From Blepharisma stoltei (taxonomy: Eukaryota; Ciliophora; Heterotrichea; Heterotrichida; Blepharismidae), in NCBI GenBank assembly GCA_914767885.1, contig CAJZBQ010000050.1:558001-622000 (forward strand): a stretch of DNA of 64,000 nt. Reading direction: 5' to 3'. The notes under the pieces are model-generated. The model searched no databases. It was not told where the DNA came from and worked only from the letters and a program-made list of their open reading frames with translations. Within the stretch, counting starts at the first letter, position 1. Every line of letters starts with the position of its first letter. The position numbers and the translations under genes are program-made. Shown here in pieces: positions 1-10,145 of this stretch.

Positions 1-3000
1 CCTGTAGCAACATAAAGCCCAAAAAGAATAGAATAGCAGGCATTTATGTCTTCTTCTTGGATATTTGGCAGCTCTCTTCTTACTCCCCCTTCGTGAGCGA
101 ACAAACATTTTTTATAAAAAAAACTTTGATATTTAAGTGAAAATTATTTAATTTTAAAAAATTGCTTTTAAAACATAAATTTTACAAATTAAATTAATTT
201 GCTTTCCAATATTTGAGAAGTGGGATTTTTTTATATTTAGAAAATAATTTTCTAAAAATTTATATATAATAATTGCCCGAGAATGGCGTATCTTGCGCCA
301 TCCTCGGGCAATTCAAAAATGGCCCGACGCCGGGAATTGAACCCACGTGTGGGGCCATTTTTGGTGAGTGTAGAACATCGACTTCCACGCACCAAAAATG
401 GCCCGAGGCTGGCGCAATATAGTGCCATCCTCGGGCAATTTCTATATAAATTGTTTGAAAACAAAAATCACTCCTCTCCTTGAGCTAAATAGATTTTTTT
501 GTTCGCCCATAGAGGGGGGATTTAGCATTGAGTTGAAAAATGCAAGAACTGATGAAACTACTTGAGAGATCGAAGGATCTTTGTCGTTCAGTGTCATTGG
601 GCTAAGACCAGAAACTATGCTTGAAGCAGATTCTATGATAATCTTATAAAGTTCAGGCTTGTCAGAGCCCAAAATCTTAATTATCCCAAACAAAGAAGAC
701 AGACCAAAAGATAGCCCTGATATGGCAATTGGGCTGAGGGTTTCTTTAGTATTTGAAGCTCCTGGCTTTGATTTTCTTTTTTCACGCTCATCCATTCTAA
801 GTAGAGCTTCATAAGTTCTGCTCAGGTATTGTAGCTTTTTCACCATCTCAACTGAGCTTGAGTCTTCCACTCTACGTAGGTCAATTTCATTCAGTAAGTC
901 TTGAATGACTTTTGTGTGCCTTTCTTTGATAAAGCTTTTATCTTCCATACTGCACAACATTTGCTCTTCATTTATGTAGTTCAGGTCTTCAAGCTTGGCT
1001 GAGGCAGATGATGATGAACCTGGGACCTTATAATTATTGAGGTCATCTAGGTTTAATAGGGGTGAGGAGGGTTAGGCCGACTGTTGTAGCTATGTCTACG
1101 ATGGTGTAGTGATAGCTAGATCACCTCAAAATGGCGCGACATAGGTATTGGAATTTTTTAAAAATTTCGAATTAAATCACAACCTCTTTATAGAGCCGGC
1201 CTATCCCAATAGGGGGGTATCGACTTAGCCCGACTCACCAAAAAATTATCGGGATAGGCCGGATACAAAAATTTGGTATAGTGCTAGGCCAGAAATTTTT
1301 TTGGTTTTTTTGGCAATAGATTTAGGCCGTATTTTTAAAAATTATTTTTAGCACTAGACTTAGGCCTTAAAAAAAATACAGTCGTGTTATGCCGATTATA
1401 TATGTTATTTTTCAGATATAGTGAACTACACTGACTGGCACGGGGTGCTTTTGGCTCAGTTTCGAGCCAAAAGCACCCCGTGCCAGTCAGTGTAGTTAAT
1501 TATAAATTAATTTAATAAAAGACAGTAAGAATATTGTAAGAATATATGAAATAACCCTTAAGCCTTTAATCTATATATGATAAAAAATTCGTTTAAAATT
1601 AATATTGCTACGCTTAATAAAATAAAATTATTCCATTAGATGATCCAAGTCTTGATCTACAAATGATGGAAGCACCCATCGTCTTGAGGTATTGTCCAGA
1701 ATAAACTTTAAAATAATAATTTTTCACTGCAAAAAATTGCTATAAACTGATTATACCTTAAGCATTCTGCCAAACCTTCCAGAAATTTTTCCTAGTTTAT
1801 TGGGTTTCGCGATAAAACTACTAACTCCCCCCCCCTTTAAATTGGAACTAAAAACTTTGTTCCAATTTAAAGGGGGGTTAAGAAAATTTTTTTAAAAAAA
1901 ACATCATTATAAAATTTTTTATAAAAAAAAATATATATATAAAAATATATATATAAAAATTTAAAAAAAAAAAAATTTCAAAAATTTATCGAATTAGATT
2001 AATAAATTTTGTTTAATAAAATGCTATTTACTCTTTATCCTTTAAAACTAAGCAAGATATAACTAAAATTTTAATATTAATTAATACGCCACTATTAATT
2101 GGTATCAAAACTATTTACACAAAAATTATTATTTTTATTGATAAAAAAAAAAAAATTAAAAAAAACAAATTTTAGAAAATTTATTAATCAAAGTGCTAAT
2201 TTTGTTTAAATAAGATGCTATTTATACTCTATTCTTTAAAATAAAGCAAGAGATAAGTAAATTTTTGAATTTTTGTAAAGAATTCGTATTGAATTTATAT
2301 CAAAGCTATTTAAATAAAAAATATCATTTTATTAAACAAAATAAAATGGTTTTTTTAAAATTTTTTAAAAACAAAAAAAATTAAATTGTTTTAAAAATTT
2401 ACAATTAAGGATAATAAATTTATTTAAATAAGATGCTCTTTATACTCTATTCTTTAAACAAGAGCAGGATATATCTAAATTTTTAATTTTAGTTAAGAAG
2501 AAACATTTAAATTATATCAAAACTCTTTACATAAAAATTATGATTTATATATATAAAAATTTTTTATTATAAAATTAAATTTTGTTCCAATTTAAAGGGG
2601 TTAATTTACCAAAAAAGTGGAAATTTTACCTATATTTTGTTCCAATTTAAAGGGGGGGGAGTGAAAAAAAAAAATAAAAATATTGGCCTATGTCTAATTT
2701 TTTTTTTGTGATCCGGCCTAAGCCGATACTCCCCGATTCCTCCCTATCGACATAAGCCGGCTCTGATAAAAATATAGGAAAATTTTAAAAATTTTCAATA
2801 CCTATGTCGCTAAATTAAATCAAAAAAAGCTATCACTATAAAAAAATAGACATAACTTTGTAAGTCGGCCTAACCCTAACATAAAGATGGAGATAGGCCG
2901 ACCTACGAAGTTATGTCTATTTTTTTGTAGTGATTGCTTTTTTTTAATAAAATTTAGCGACATAGATATTGAAAATTTTTAAAATTTTCCTATATTTTTA

Positions 3001-3601
3001 TCAGAGCCGGCCTATGTCAACAGGGAGGAATCGGGGGTATCGGCTTAGGCCGGATCACAAAAAAAAAATAGAGATAGGGCGGATGCAAAATTTTCGAGAA
3101 GTTTTTTTTTTTCGCAATAGATTTAGGCCTAGAAAAAAAAATTATTTATTTTGTTGCGAGTTAGGCTGAAAAAAGTAAGGAAAAAAATATATATAAAATC
3201 GGCCTAACCCCATTAAATATTTTTTTTACTTTTTTTTTCGGCCTAACACTATACCAAATTTTTGCATCCGGCCTATCTCTATATTTTTTGGATGATCCGC
3301 CTAACCGATACCCCCGATTCCTCCCTGTCGACATAGGTTGGCTCTGATAAAAATCTTGGAAATTTTTAAAAATTTTCAAGACCCATGCGCGCCATTTTGA
3401 AGTGATCTAGCTATCAATACACCAGCGTAGACATAGCTGCAACAGTCGGCTTAACCCTCCTCACCCGTTTAATAGAGCACCATGATTGAAAAACAGTTTT
3501 TGGTCGCCAAGAATGCTCAGATCTCCCTTCAACTCTTTTTCTAGAGCTTCAGAAGTTAAACCTGACACACGAGTTGCTATGCTAGTCGCTGCGTTACCCA
3601 T
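1..3601 (-). CDS. N-terminal part of a large unrecognised protein, split by two IESs (partial)
   Basis: Reading the minus strand from the ATG at 3601, three blocks (3601-3476, about 1051-525, 80-1) join into one open frame when the segments between TA-containing direct repeats at 1052/3468 and 81/523 are removed. The protein begins MGNAATSIATRVSG; a glycine at position 2 makes N-myristoylation possible. A low-complexity Ser/Ala stretch (about residues 55-62) and helical, leucine-rich segments follow, for example around LSFGLSSLFGIIKILG. The gene runs off the left edge. No domain is recognised. The helical style is reminiscent of the N-termini of giant HECT/SPRY ubiquitin ligases, but that is a guess. 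Joined sequence is open through both junctions, which is the main evidence that it is real. Confidence 0.6.
81..524. mobile_element. IES, core word family 1 (GTGAGCGAACAAA)
   Basis: TA-flanked insertion in the gene at 1-3601. The left end reads TACTCCCCCTTCGTGAGCGA and the right end is a degenerate inverse (GTTCGCCCATAGAGGGGGGA then TTTA). The AT-rich body is the one seen in the IESs at 6478, 37281 and 55557. Removing 442 bp keeps the host frame open. A GC-rich palindromic block (271-440) lies inside it. Confidence 0.8.
271..440. repeat. GC-rich palindromic element with a tRNA T-arm-like segment
   Basis: The block starts AATTGCCCGAG and ends CTCGGGCAATT, and contains two further inverted pairs (CCAAAAATGGCCC against GGGGCCATTTTTGG, and TGGCGC against GCGCCA). 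On the minus strand, 350-329 contains GGGTTCAATTCCCGGC, close to a tRNA T-arm/B box. Acceptor-like GCCCGAG and GTCGGGC flank it at tRNA-like distance. A convincing anticodon arm was not found, so this is a tRNA-derived repeat at most. Confidence 0.45.
1424..1497. repeat. Perfect 34-bp-stem hairpin
   Basis: Bases 1424-1457 are the exact reverse complement of 1464-1497, with a 6-base loop (AGTTTC). The stem is GC-rich (GGCACGGGGTGCTTTTGG) inside very AT-rich DNA. Exact identity of the arms suggests recent origin or selection. Confidence 0.9.
1822..2662. mobile_element. Nested IES/MITE, core word family 3 (TTTAAATTGGAAC)
   Basis: The left end is TAACT, then nine C, then TTTAAATTGGAAC, followed immediately by the inverted core and GGGGGGTTAA. 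The right end carries two copies of the core in the GTTCCAATTTAAAGGGG orientation, about 55 bp apart, ending GGGGGGGAGT. This is the same two-core-per-end layout as the family 1 elements, with a different core word. It is inserted within the 2.4-kb foldback IES. The body is AT-rich and non-coding. Confidence 0.65.
2690..3085. repeat. Inner foldback palindrome
   Basis: About 190-bp arms centred near 2884. They include GATCCGGCCTAAGCCGATAC on the left and its near inverse on the right, and GCCTAACC/GGCCGAC motifs shared with the outer terminal repeats of the 2.4-kb element. It looks like a second copy of the same foldback nested in the first. Confidence 0.7.
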
Positions 3602-4655
3602 TAATTATTTTTGATGACTGAAAATGGTCCAAATATCAATAGGTAATAAAATCTGCAAAAAATTATTAAAGTCTATTTAAGTAAAATCTTTAAATCTCCT
3701 TCCAGCTCTTTTTCTTGGGCTTAAGGAGATAGGACTGACGCACCTGCAACAAAGGTGGTAGCTACGCTATCTTAAATTATTATCCATAAGAGAAATATGG
3801 ATAAGATGTATGCTATAATAAAATCTATTTTGATTTCCATAAATTATAAAATTGACAAATTTGCTTTGGAAAGACTTAAAAAAGTATAAATAATTCAGAA
3901 TAATATAATTATTTATATTGGATTTTTAAATGCTAGTTAATACTATATTTGCTATAAGAAATACGATAACATTGTCCATAGGCTATGCTTCGTAACTTAT
4001 AAATGAATATGCTATGATTTAAGGCTTTACCTCTGTGATGATAATGCCTTTCCTAATAAAAGTAAAATTAACTAAATAAAGGATGACTTCCAAGATCTTG
4101 AATTGATGGGATTTGCATTTTCTTCCTAGCTGATGATAAAATCCTTTTCTAAGTCCGCTTAGATGCATAATAAAAAAATATTGATAATTGGGAAGAGGAG
4201 AATTAAATGTTTTAAAAATATATATACCTAATAAAAATTAAAAATTTTAAAAAGAATTTTTCGAGGATTTTATTTGTTACTTATATGATTTTCTATGATA
4301 AGATTTTACGTTTTTATCATATTTTTATTTAGCCACTCAAGCAAAAAAATTTTTAGCTAAAATTTTAGCATTTCTTTATTCGAAATTAACCCTCTGCTGC
4401 TCCTATGTTCTTTATGTCAAAGTTTTACATACAATAAAATTGTTTGCTTGGAATTTGAGTTCGTAGATGGGAATTTTTGATGAATCAACTTAAACTTTAA
4501 GACTTTTATCTAAATTCTCAGAAAGAATTTTATTAAGTTTTATAATTATTTCTAAATATTATAATAGATAGAGAAATTAGAAGCAACTTTTATTTGCGTG
4601 TTATAATAACCTAAAACCTTAATAGAAATAAATTCTAAAAATGAGCACTAGGTAA
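3602..4655. other. AT-rich stretch without a recognisable gene
   Basis: No sustained open frame with TGA as Trp and no strong repeat. It lies between the divergent start of the gene at 3601 (-) and the importin-alpha relic (+), so it may contain the promoter of the former. About 3690-3780 resembles the first exon of the gene at 3601 (TCTTTTTCTTGGGCTTAAGG), suggesting a decayed duplicate. Confidence 0.4.
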
Positions 4656-5112
4656 AGGATTTGTGATGGGAACAAAGGTTTCCAGCAATCAATAGACCCA
4701 GAACTCCAATTCAAGCAAGAGAGCATCAGATTTAGCTTCGCCGCAATAAGTGTTTCGAGTTCAGCAAGAAACGACGCTTCGCTACTTCCCAAACTTTCTC
4801 CTTTTGATTTTTCTCCGATTTTATTTCATTCCGTCCTTATCTTCAAAAACTCCTTTCAAAAAGCAAATAATCCTTGAATTCTGCATTGAAGAAATAACAC
4901 CAAATCAAGCATTATCAAAGAAGCCTTTTATATTACTCGGAAACTATTAGAATTGATTTCTGAAGACTCAGACCTCGACGTTTATGTGGAATTAAACTAC
5001 ATCCCAGTGTTTATACATTGTTTAAGTCAAGAATGTCCTAAAGAAATTCAGTTTGAATCTTCCTTTGCTTTGTGTTGATTTTACACTTTTGATCATAAAT
5101 ATGCGGAAATGC

Positions 5113-5689
5113 TGAGAAGAATGGAGCATTACATTACATTACATTAGAAATTTATATCGCTTAACGTCCACTACGGGGTTACAACTCCAGGTTTATCACT
5201 CGCCTTTCGTCGCATCGGGCCCACCAGTCTGCTGGAGACAAACTCGCTTCGATCACCAAGGTGCTTCTGGGGCAAATGTCCACGTCTTCGACGGCTCATG
5301 GATGAGCTACTTGCTTGTACATGGGTTGCTTTTCCGAAAAACCCAAAAAATGGATTTTTCTGGTCGGCTATCGGCAAAAAGGAAAAATGCAAAGCCTGGG
5401 ACGTAACGCCCAGTTTCACGCTAGGGAGTTGCCCGAATGGTCCAGAGGACTTTGCTGGGCTTCCCCTTTCCAACCTTGCACCCTCCTTCCCCACGAGGAA
5501 AAATCCACCCCTGAGAATAGACTAGGGCTAGGCTCTGAAAGCTACCAGAATTGCTTACCTAGCATTGCTGTCCATCTCTGAAATGGTAAAACCTTGCCGG
5601 ATATAATTAAAATATGAGTCGAGGCTGCATGGCCGGGAGGCCATGCCCAGACGAAGACGCCATATTTTAATTATGAGAAGAATGGAGCA
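5113..5689 (-). mobile_element. SINE-like retroposon S1 with 16-bp target duplication
   Basis: A GC-rich block bounded by TGAGAAGAATGGAGCA at 5113-5128 and 5674-5689. On the minus strand it begins with ATGGCG just inside the target duplication and ends in a (TAATG)n-type tail. The segment at about 5390-5480 is near-identical to 44225-44335 in S3. It splits the importin-alpha relic. No long protein is conserved between copies, so it is probably non-autonomous. Confidence 0.75.
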
Positions 5690-5895
5690 ATTAGAGAATT
5701 CCAACTTGCAATCAGTAGAGACTATGATGAAGCCGCTAAAAATTGTATATAATATTTAGGAAATATCGCTGGGAATAATGAAAATATAGAGAGATTATTA
5801 TTTCTGAGGGAACATTTGAATTTTTGATGGATGTGCTACAAAATATAAGTGTAAAGATTAACAACAACCCACAAGTGAATGGCTTGATATGGATG

Positions 5896-6171
5896 CTTTC
5901 CCCCACCCTCTGTGAGCGAAAAAAAAATTTTTTTAGTAAAATTTTATCAAAAAATTCTAATTCGTAAATATTGGAAAGCAAATATTTGTTTAATTTGTAA
6001 AATTTAAATTTTAAAATGCAAGATGTTTAAAATCAAACAGAATTAGCTCGAGATTTCATTATAATTATCACTAAAATATAAAAAAAATTTTTTTTCATAA
6101 AAAATTTTTATATTAAAATAATTTTTTGTTGGCTTAAGAGGGTTTTTACGCTCATTGAAAGGGGGAAGTTA
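5896..6171. mobile_element. Decayed family 1 IES
   Basis: The left end is CCCCCACCCTCTGTGAGCGA and the right end TTTACGCTCATTGAAAGGGG followed by AAGTTAG. The internal AT-rich body is shared with other family 1 IESs. The left TA is not intact (CTTTCCCCC), so excision competence is doubtful. Confidence 0.6.
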
Positions 6172-6477
6172 GCAATGTTTCTTGAAGTGCAAATAAAATC
6201 CTTGGTTCAGAAAAGAAGTGTAGTGGACTCTAAGCAACTTTTAGTTGGACCTTCTGCACATGTAGAAAGAGTCGCTCGTCATTTAGTGATCCAGCTATCA
6301 ATGAAAGTCTTAAAGATGAAGATCATGGTTCTAGAGTAGAATCTGGCTGGGTTTTCAGTAATCTAGATATTAGAGGAGTTCAGAATGCACTATTAGTCTC
6401 AAAAAAGAATGGGTATCTAAATTATTTACAAAAAGATCTCGATAAAGAGACCGACCTAAGCACTTTGAAAAATTTAT

Positions 6478-6859
6478 TACTCCCCCCCCCTCCGTGAGTG
6501 AACAAAACCATTAGAAAAATCGCCATTTTTTGACCAAAAACCCACCCTCCGTGAGTGAACAAAAATTTTTTTAATAGAAAAATTTTTTATGGAAAAAAAT
6601 TTTGATATATAAATGATAATTAGTATAATGAAATCTAGAGCTAATTCTGTTTAATTTTGAACGAATTGCTTTTTAAAACATAAATTTTATAAATTAAATT
6701 AATTTTTGCTTTCCAATTTTTGCGAATTAGGATTTTTTTTTTAAATTTCGAAAAAAAATATTTTTATAAAATTTATATATAAAATTTTTTTAAAACAAAA
6801 TTAACCCCCCTCCGTGAGCGAACAAAATTTTTGTTCACTCACGGAGGGGGGGGGAGTTA
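6478..6859. mobile_element. Family 1 IES, well preserved
   Basis: TA-flanked. The left end has ACT, a C-run and CTCCGTGAGTGAACAAAA twice, about 65 bp apart. The right end is a hairpin of two opposed cores ending in a G-run and GAGTTA. Removing 380 bp keeps the ARM-like frame of the importin-alpha relic open across the junction. Confidence 0.85.
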
Positions 6860-6959
6860 GTAATTACAAAAAGAATTTTAGAGACAGCATCTATTAAGCC
6901 GCAAGAAGAAAAAAATGAACTCAATATTTATCTCAAGCTATTTGAAAACTAAGAATGCT

Positions 6960-7283
6960 TACTACCCCTCCGTGAGTTAACAATATCATTGAAAAATCCT
7001 CATTTTCTACCTAAAAACACTCTGTAAGCGAACAAATTATTGTATGATGGATATATAAGTGATAATTAATGAAATATCTAGCAAATTCTGTTTAATTTTA
7101 AACAGCTTGCATTTTTAAAACATAAATTTTGCAAATTAAATTATTTTTACTTCTCAATGTTTGTTTTTGCAAATTGGAATATCGAAAAACATTTAACTAT
7201 AAAATAATATATAAATTTGTAAAAACAAATTAACCCTCCTCCATAAGCGACAAAATTATTTTGTTCGCTCATGGAGGGAGTTA
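6960..7283. mobile_element. Family 1 IES, diverged
   Basis: TA-flanked. The left core is CTCCGTGAGTTAACAA with a second degraded copy (CTCTGTAAGCGAACAAA). The right hairpin is CTCCTCCATAAGCGACAAAA opposed to TTTGTTCGCTCATGGAGGG. The body is shared with the IES at 6478. Confidence 0.75.
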
Positions 7284-7439
7284 GCAGCTTTGCACAACAG
7301 CTAGACCACGGCAATAGCTTTGCGAATGAGTTTCTTTTAAATCTATTAAAGAATTTTTTGGTTATGAATAGATGGAGGAAGAACTTGATATTGAAAATTC
7401 ATAATTTAATTAATTTTATGGTAAATGAATTTATTTCTA

Positions 7440-8026
7440 AGCTTATACTCTTGCTGAAGGCTTTTTTTTAAAATCAAATCAGAATATCTTATTGCCAATA
7501 GAAAAGCAGGCACTACTTTTGTCAAATTTATAAATATACATTCAAGATTTTGGACATTTGAAACTCAGAGAATTTTAACTCGAAAATATTGCCTGGTGAA
7601 ATTCATAAATAATGCCTTCTTCTATAATGTACATATGTTTTTTTTTGCATATATTTTTCTTTCTTCCTTGAAATAGTTTTAGATAACTCCTGCAGTAGCT
7701 ATTACAATTAATCATATATATAAAGCAGGAATGGCTAGATCTAGAAATAAAATTTTATCTTTAATTATCTTATGACAATAAAGTGAGCCTTCATACAGAC
7801 TTCTAAGTCCCAAAGATATTAATAAAAACTCAAAATTTAACGCTAAAAAAATTCATTATAGACTTATAAGGGTCTATTTTTATATGAAAAAATACATAAG
7901 AGAAATAAGGGCGGAAAAAACGCTCCGCTGCTTATTCTTGTAGAAATATCAATAGCTTATATAAAGATAAATAGAGGAGTTTAACTTTTGCCTGGCCAAA
8001 TAATTTGAAAGAAAAATTATATTCAT
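7440..8026. other. AT-rich, no gene seen
   Basis: No coding stretch longer than a few tens of codons and no terminal-repeat structure. It follows the 3' end of the importin-alpha relic. Confidence 0.4.
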
Positions 8027-8202
8027 ATAGAAGTTTCCTATGTTTGGCGCTGTAAGGCCGATAAATTCTGATCGGAATTTATCGGTAGGTTGCACCAAAT
8101 CAATGCCTTGGTCGGACCAAAAAGCGATTTGGTCCGACGAACTTGGAAAGCTCCTGGGAAAATGTCTGCGCTTTTAGCGCTATATAGAGGAAACCTCTAT
8201 AT
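8027..8202. mobile_element. 176-bp MITE-like element, copy A
   Basis: Near-identical to 45179-45353. The ends are imperfect inverted repeats (TATAGAAGTTTCCTATGTTT and, inverted, TATAGAGGTTTCCTCTATAT). Internally there are two strong hairpins: CCGATAAATT paired with AATTTATCGG, and GGTCGGACCAAA with TTTGGTCCGAC. Both ends carry TA. Confidence 0.85.
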
Positions 8203-8223
8203 ATAATTATTAGTATCATCTCT

Positions 8224-8490
8224 CACTCCCCCTACGTAAGTAAACAAAACATTGGAAAATCCCTATTTTTTGCCCAAAAATCCACCCTTAAATCAGCAAA
8301 AAAAAAATTTTTATGAAAATAAATTTTGATATATAAGTGATAATTAAATCTCTAGTTCATTCTGTTTAATTTAAACAACTTGCATTTTAAAACATAAATT
8401 TTACAAATTAAATTAATTTTTACAAATTGAAATTTTTTTAAATTTTGAAAAAAAATACTATCAAATTTATATATAAAATCAGGGAGATAG
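8224..8490. mobile_element. Decayed family 1 IES
   Basis: The left end is CACTCCCCCTACGTAAGTAA, with the conserved spacer CCCTATTTTTTGCCCAAAAA and a remnant of the second core. The body matches other family 1 IESs. The right end is reduced to CAGGGAGATAGC, so the inverted end is largely lost. Confidence 0.6.
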
Positions 8491-8594
8491 CATTAATTTC
8501 ACAAATATTACTAACAATTACTCTTGCTACTTCGAAAAGTTTCTACGCGATTTCCCTTATTTTTTAACAATTTATTTTTATATAATCAACTAAA

Positions 8595-9190
8595 TTGTAT
8601 AACCTGAAACCGGAACTCCTCTTCTCATTAGATATACATAATCAGCAATTTCTTTGCTCGCAATAGGCAACAGAATTAAAGGAGTTATGCAGTTATTAAC
8701 GGAGCCTTCATTTTCGAGAAAACATTATACATTAGAACTTTCCAATAAATCTGACTGAATATAAAATTGGCATTGGTATTTACATGAGATTTATTGTTTT
8801 TCCAATTATTTTTTCAAACGCTTCATAGTTTCCATAATAAATTGAGCATCTAAACAAGGACAAAGAAATCAAAGATTTTTCAAATGAGTTTTTACTGTTA
8901 AAAGATCTAAATGATCTAGCAGTATGGCAATGATGCAATATTTTACAAGTTGAGCAATAATATTTATTCTTCAGTGCTTTTAATTTTTAGTGCTTGACTT
9001 AATATCATAAAAACCTTTTTCTGCCAAAAAATGGACTGGTGTTTTCCCAATAAGATCTTGCAGAGTGATCAGTAGGGAACCGAATTTAAGAAATAGTAGA
9101 GGCACTGACTCTCCTTCACCAATTTTAAGATGCCTTTTTTGTATTTGATGGATTAAATTTTTTAAAAAATTATATAGAGAATGCATTTTT
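8595..9190 (-). pseudogene. Ankyrin/MYND-like relic
   Basis: The minus strand from 9186 encodes an ankyrin-like DLIGKTPVHFLAEKGFYDI. Another frame then has a cysteine/histidine cluster KYYCSTCKILHHCHTARSF like the start of a MYND zinc finger. A further coding-looking stretch (TPLILLPIASKEIADYVYL) lies at about 8600-8700. Frame changes and stops separate the parts. The domain assignment rests on short motifs only. Confidence 0.35.
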
Positions 9191-9509
9191 AAAGAATCAT
9201 TTAGTATTTAAATATTCCAGATTTCAAAATTTTGAAACAAAAATAATTTATTAAATTTAAGTTTAGACTGCAAATGATGATTTATCCTTTTAAATTAGAA
9301 TTTTTAATAGATATTCTATTATAAATAGGGGATTAAGAAAGCTCTATTAGCAATAGCAAGACGACGAAACAAATTGAGAAGGAAATTGTATTGAAATTGG
9401 ATATTACCAGCATTAATCAGATAAAACTGAACTTCTTCATTACTTGCAGGAATTAATGCCATCATGGCATACCTAGCAGCGACAGATGAACTCAGAATTT
9501 TTGCCAGAA

Positions 9510-9960
9510 AATAAAAAAGCTGGCGGAAAGGCTACGAGGTCGCAGGTGGCTTAATTCCGGGGTGGGTGCGGTCTGGGCTAAGTGGGCCTCTCCTCGACCC
9601 ACAGACGAGAAGACCGACGGCGCAATACCAATCGAGGACTTCTGGAGGAGCATTATGTTGCCTGCAAATGGCAGAGGTAGTTCCAGAAGGAGGCATCGGA
9701 CGATCCCCTCATACCCTGAGCACTACCAGGGGTTAAGAGAGTCCTTTGCTGAAGCATTTTGGTCCAAGCAGGTTCGGGTGAGTCTCCCCGAAAGATGCTG
9801 ACGTCACCATTTTTGATGACGTCATCAGAAAAGGGCGGCAGGTGGCTTTAGTGACTAGCGCCACACGAGCGTGAAGCTGAAGCTCGATTGGATCAGGGGC
9901 TGAAATAATCCCCGCTTTAACCCTCTCTAATCTAAAAATCTCAATCTCAATCTCATTACT
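9510..9960 (+). repeat. GC-rich dispersed repeat S4 (copy A)
   Basis: Shares blocks in the same order with 36905-37280: ATTATGTTGCCTGCAAATGG, CTACCAGGG.TTAAGAGAGTC, CAAGCAGGTTCGG.TGAGTCT and CCCCG.TTTAACCCTCT. It ends in an (AATCTC)n-like tail at 9925-9955, which suggests a retroposed element on the plus strand. A TGACGTCA inverted pair lies near 9799-9826. No clear target duplication was found for this copy. Confidence 0.65.
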
Positions 9961-10145
9961 TACACCTGAGTATAATAGATCTAAATCTTTTTCAATTCAT
10001 CTATCTATTAAAATCTACTAAAAAATCATCAATTATATTGCATATCACCACAAAATATAAATCTATGATTTTTTATAATGTAAATTGAATATACGCATTT
10101 TTAACATTAAGTCACCATTTACTTCACCAGAACTATACATAATTT

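Larger units (their letters stand above)
1052..3475. mobile_element. 2.4-kb foldback IES with long terminal inverted repeats
   Basis: Flanked by the 8-bp direct repeat TTTAATAG (1052-1059 and 3468-3475). Removing 2,416 bp joins the two host exons in frame. The terminal inverted repeats are long (about 1060-1390 against 3130-3467) and highly similar, beginning GGTGAGGAGGGTTA. Inside lie a perfect hairpin (1424-1497), a nested C-rich-ended element (1822-2662) and a second foldback (2690-3085) made from sequence related to the outer arms. No transposase-length frame is present. Confidence 0.75.
4660..7440 (+). pseudogene. Importin-alpha (karyopherin, ARM-repeat) relic
   Basis: Fragments in order match importin-alpha, the nuclear-import adaptor. 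An arginine-rich IBB-like stretch lies near 4730-4800 (LRRNKCFEFSKKRR). An ARM repeat at about 4945-5110 includes ECPKEIQFESSFALCWFYTF. A second ARM repeat with the diagnostic LGNIAG lies near 5750-5770. An ARM-like block occupies about 6270-6480, and an acidic tail FFGYE.MEEELDIENS about 7350-7410. The fragments sit in different frames, and TAA appears where Trp is expected (about 5750 and 6950). A SINE-like insertion (5113-5689) and three IESs interrupt it. The family identification comes from the ARM motifs; the call as a pseudogene is an inference from the several frame changes. Confidence 0.6.

Noticed and set aside
5171-5581. Open frames of 75-107 codons within the GC-rich block
   Set aside because: They fall inside retroposon S1, run in several overlapping frames and are not conserved in S2; high GC simply reduces stop codons.
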